Shown here in pieces: positions 7,049 through 8,961 of a stretch of 8,961 nt of DNA. The translations under genes were made by a program, and so were the position numbers. Source of the DNA: Alphaproteobacteria bacterium (GTDB lineage: Bacteria; Pseudomonadota; Alphaproteobacteria; 16-39-46); contig CANMHY010000014.1 of the NCBI GenBank assembly GCA_947497675.1, positions 1 through 8,961 on the forward strand, given 5' to 3'. Numbering within the stretch: position 1 is the first letter of the stretch; the number at the start of each line of letters is the position of its first letter. A model generated the notes under the pieces. That model was not told the DNA's origin, made no database searches, and saw only the letters and a list, made by a program, of their open reading frames with translations.

Positions 7049-7348
7049 TTGGAAATTAGGTATAGGAGGGCGGAGATAGCTCTCTATTTTAATTTTCCAT
7101 TGGGAATGTGTTATTTCCGGGTTTTCAAACGTCTTTTCGATAAAAATCCAGAAATTGATGATCGTTCTGAAGGGTGTCCAGAAGCTGTTAAAATCGACTT
7201 GCTGCGGTACATGTGGAGTATGCCAAAGCGGTTAGCCTCTTATCTTGGATTTTTACAAGAAATGTATCCCCATGTAAGATTCATTGAAATAAAATCTTCT
7301 GAGGATTTAAAAATAGTTGAACAAGAGATGCTAATGAGCCAAGCATAG
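7049..7348 (+). CDS. Unrecognised 99-residue ORF, possibly a gene fragment
   Basis: I cannot assign this ORF. It can start at TTG 7049 (99 residues) or ATG 7106 (80 residues); neither has a well-placed ribosome-binding site, and AGGAGGG at 7064-7070 has no start codon at the right distance. The product is rich in aromatic and basic residues early on (CYFRVFKRLFDKNPEIDD), has the segment MWSMPKRLASYLGFLQEMYP, and ends in a likely helical DLKIVEQEMLMSQA. It has no signal peptide or membrane segment. The composition looks protein-like rather than random, especially in the last 60 residues. The frame is continuous upstream to the TGA at 6914, so this ORF is fused in frame to the transposase remnant. 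The simplest reading is the 3' part of a gene whose 5' part was lost when the IS region rearranged. A short intact gene is also possible. Confidence 0.4.
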   Translation: MEIRYRRAEIALYFNFPLGMCYFRVFKRLFDKNPEIDDRSEGCPEAVKIDLLRYMWSMPKRLASYLGFLQEMYPHVRFIEIKSSEDLKIVEQEMLMSQA

Positions 7349-7358
7349 GCTTTTTTTT
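7336..7358 (+). terminator. Possible weak intrinsic terminator after the unrecognised ORF
   Basis: GAGCC (7336-7340) can pair with GGCTT (7348-7352) across a 7-nt loop, and eight T residues (7351-7358) follow. The stem is only 4-5 bp and overlaps the ORF's stop codon, so it is marginal. Confidence 0.35.
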
Positions 7359-7370
7359 CTTCGTTAAAAA

Positions 7371-8961
7371 TTATAACAGATGATGCTTTAAAAGAAAGGT
7401 ATGGGCTGCTTTTTGAGGAGAAACTCCTTTCACATCAACCTCATAATTGAGGTCTCTCATTTTTTTATCGTCAATGAGTCCTAAAAGAGGAGATAAAACG
7501 ACCTGAATCTCAGGGTAAGCGTCACATATTTCTTTTCGTATAACGGGTGCAGCATGATAAGGAGGATAGAAATTTTTATTATCTTTTAATATAACTAAAT
7601 TATATTTTGGAATTTTTCCATCTGTCGTAAAGGCAACAATAACGTCTATTTTGGACTGTCTAATCACAGTATACAGGAGGCTAATGTCTATTTGAACAAT
7701 ACTTTTAAATTTTAAGCCATAGGCTTTGCTTAAATTCGGGAAACCATCTGCACGTTTTAAAAACTCAGGGGGAGCTGCAATTTTAAGCTGAGGTGAGAGA
7801 TTTTCAAGATCTGTTAAGGATGTCACTTTATACTCTTTTGCGAGCTCTTTTTTAATGGCGAGGGATTGAGAGTTAGAAAATCCAAAGGGATCAAGCCATA
7901 TAAGGTTATATTTTTCTTTATAGACTTGTCTGACTTTTTCAAAAATATTTGTCTCTTGTGGGCTCCAAGATTCTTTTAAAATTGTAAGATAGGCTGTTCC
8001 ACTATATTCTGGATAGAGATCAACTTCCCCCTTTATGAGGGCTTTATGAACAATATCGCTTGCTCCTAAGTTAAGTTTTCGTGTGACTTTTAAGTCTGTT
8101 TTTGCTTCGATTAATTGAGCCATTAATTCTGCTAAAATATATTGTTCTGTAAAATTTTTACTTGCTATCGTAATGGGTTTTAGAGGTGTAAAGACGTATT
8201 CTCTGAGAAAAAAATAGCCCCCTGCAACAAAGAAATAACAGATGCTACTTCCGAGTAAAAAAAACGAGATCCATCCAAGAGATTTCCTTTTTTCTTTTCG
8301 GTGATGGAGATGCTTTTCAAATCGAGAAAGTCCATAATCAAATCCAAGCGCCAGAAAAGCAGTCGGAATAGAGCCCAACAAAATAAGAGGAGTGCTATTA
8401 AGAGCAAGACCTTGTGTTATAAAATCTCCTAATCCCCCAGCTCCAACAAAAGCTGCTATTGTTGTAATTCCAATAATGGAAGCTGTCGCAATCCGTACAC
8501 CTGATATGAGAACGGGAGCTGCAAGGGGAAGTTCAACAAACCATATTTTTTGAAAAGAAGAGAAACCAAGACTGTCAGCTGCCTCTTGACAATCTGGAGG
8601 AATGTTTTGAAATCCAGCATATGTGCTTCTTAATATAGGGTAAAAGGCATAGAAAATAAGAACCGTGAGTGTCGGAATAGTTCCGAGTCCCATAAAAGGA
8701 ACAAGAAAAGCTAAAAAAGCTAAGCTCGGAATCGTTTGAGAAACACTTCCAACACTTAAGAGAATCTTTCTGAGAAAGGGAAGACGGGTTATTGTTATCC
8801 CAAGAGGAATAGCAAGAAGAGATGCAAAAAAAATAGCACTTCCAGAAAGAAAGATATGCTCAAAGATTTTTTGTTGAAGTGTGTAAATATTTTCGTCTAA
8901 TAAATTTAAAAAGTTGATGAAAAGGTCCCCCTTTAGATTCCATGGGCTTTTTGAACAAGGT
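7371..8961 (-). CDS. Osmoprotectant (glycine betaine/choline-type) ABC transporter, fused permease and substrate-binding protein, partial at 5' end
   Basis: The frame is open from the right edge to the TAA at 7371, with 529 full codons visible and no ATG, GTG or TTG before the ATG at 8693. That ATG is internal to the permease domain, so the true start lies outside the window. Residues 1 to about 220 form a BPD-type inner-membrane permease with membrane segments such as IFLSGSAIFFASLLAIPLGI and IPTLTVLIFYAFYPI, and an EAA loop (EAADSLGFSSFQKIWFVELP, about 126-145) that docks with the ATPase. A further membrane segment at about 230-255 leads into an OpuC/ProX-type substrate-binding domain from about 262 (ITIASKNFTEQYILAELMAQ) with GEVDLYPEYSGTAYL. 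Such fusions are known in this family (BusAB, OpuB/OpuF and ProWX-type proteins), where the binding domain is displayed in the periplasm. The ATPase gene is not visible and is probably upstream, beyond the right edge. The exact substrate cannot be read from sequence. Confidence 0.9.
   Translation of the reverse strand, partial: PCSKSPWNLKGDLFINFLNLLDENIYTLQQKIFEHIFLSGSAIFFASLLAIPLGITITRLPFLRKILLSVGSVSQTIPSLAFLAFLVPFMGLGTIPTLTVLIFYAFYPILRSTYAGFQNIPPDCQEAADSLGFSSFQKIWFVELPLAAPVLISGVRIATASIIGITTIAAFVGAGGLGDFITQGLALNSTPLILLGSIPTAFLALGFDYGLSRFEKHLHHRKEKRKSLGWISFFLLGSSICYFFVAGGYFFLREYVFTPLKPITIASKNFTEQYILAELMAQLIEAKTDLKVTRKLNLGASDIVHKALIKGEVDLYPEYSGTAYLTILKESWSPQETNIFEKVRQVYKEKYNLIWLDPFGFSNSQSLAIKKELAKEYKVTSLTDLENLSPQLKIAAPPEFLKRADGFPNLSKAYGLKFKSIVQIDISLLYTVIRQSKIDVIVAFTTDGKIPKYNLVILKDNKNFYPPYHAAPVIRKEICDAYPEIQVVLSPLLGLIDDKKMRDLNYEVDVKGVSPQKAAHTFLLKHHLL

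Overview
The window looks like a chromosomal segment of a moderately AT-rich alphaproteobacterium. The evidence is the gene order pdhA-pdhB-pdhC-lpd-lipA-ratA/coq10 on one strand, which is a classic alphaproteobacterial arrangement, and proteins that resemble the Rickettsia/mitochondrial type of pyruvate dehydrogenase. The AT bias, a decayed insertion sequence, one disrupted core gene and poorly coding stretches fit a host-associated lineage (Holosporales or Rickettsiales-like). That placement is an inference, not something the sequence proves.

Region 1 (1-5827, all minus strand) is a tightly packed operon for the pyruvate dehydrogenase complex and its lipoyl cofactor. Reading in the direction of transcription, it holds pdhA (E1 alpha), pdhB (E1 beta), pdhC (E2 acetyltransferase), lpd (E3), lipA (lipoyl synthase) and the start of a RatA/COQ10-family gene that runs off the left edge. 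Spacings are 7, 12 and 25 nt, then overlaps of 4 and 23 nt, so translational coupling is likely. E1 decarboxylates pyruvate, E2 carries the acetyl group on a lipoyl-lysine, E3 reoxidises the lipoyl group, and LipA makes the lipoyl sulfurs. The main anomaly is in pdhC. It has an in-frame amber codon (2977-2979) that splits an otherwise normal 405-residue E2 ahead of its active site, and this codon lies in one arm of a perfect 7-bp inverted repeat.

Region 2 (5828-6275) is a divergent intergenic region that should carry the operon promoter and the promoter of the gene on its right. Region 3 (6276-6541) is a small exported, alanine-rich protein of unknown function with a short tandem repeat, followed by a strong intrinsic terminator.

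Region 4 (6542-7370) is degraded. It contains the N-terminal remnant of an IS4-type (DUF4372-like) transposase with a nonsense codon. The transposase reading frame then stays open into an unrecognised 99-codon ORF. Region 5 (7371-8961, minus strand) is a fused permease and substrate-binding subunit of an OpuB/OpuC/ProWX-type osmoprotectant ABC transporter. Its start codon lies beyond the right edge.

No tRNA, rRNA, CRISPR array or phage module was seen. I do not see a clearly new multi-gene system. The observations most worth following up are the broken E2 with its palindrome-embedded stop, and the small repeat-bearing exported protein.
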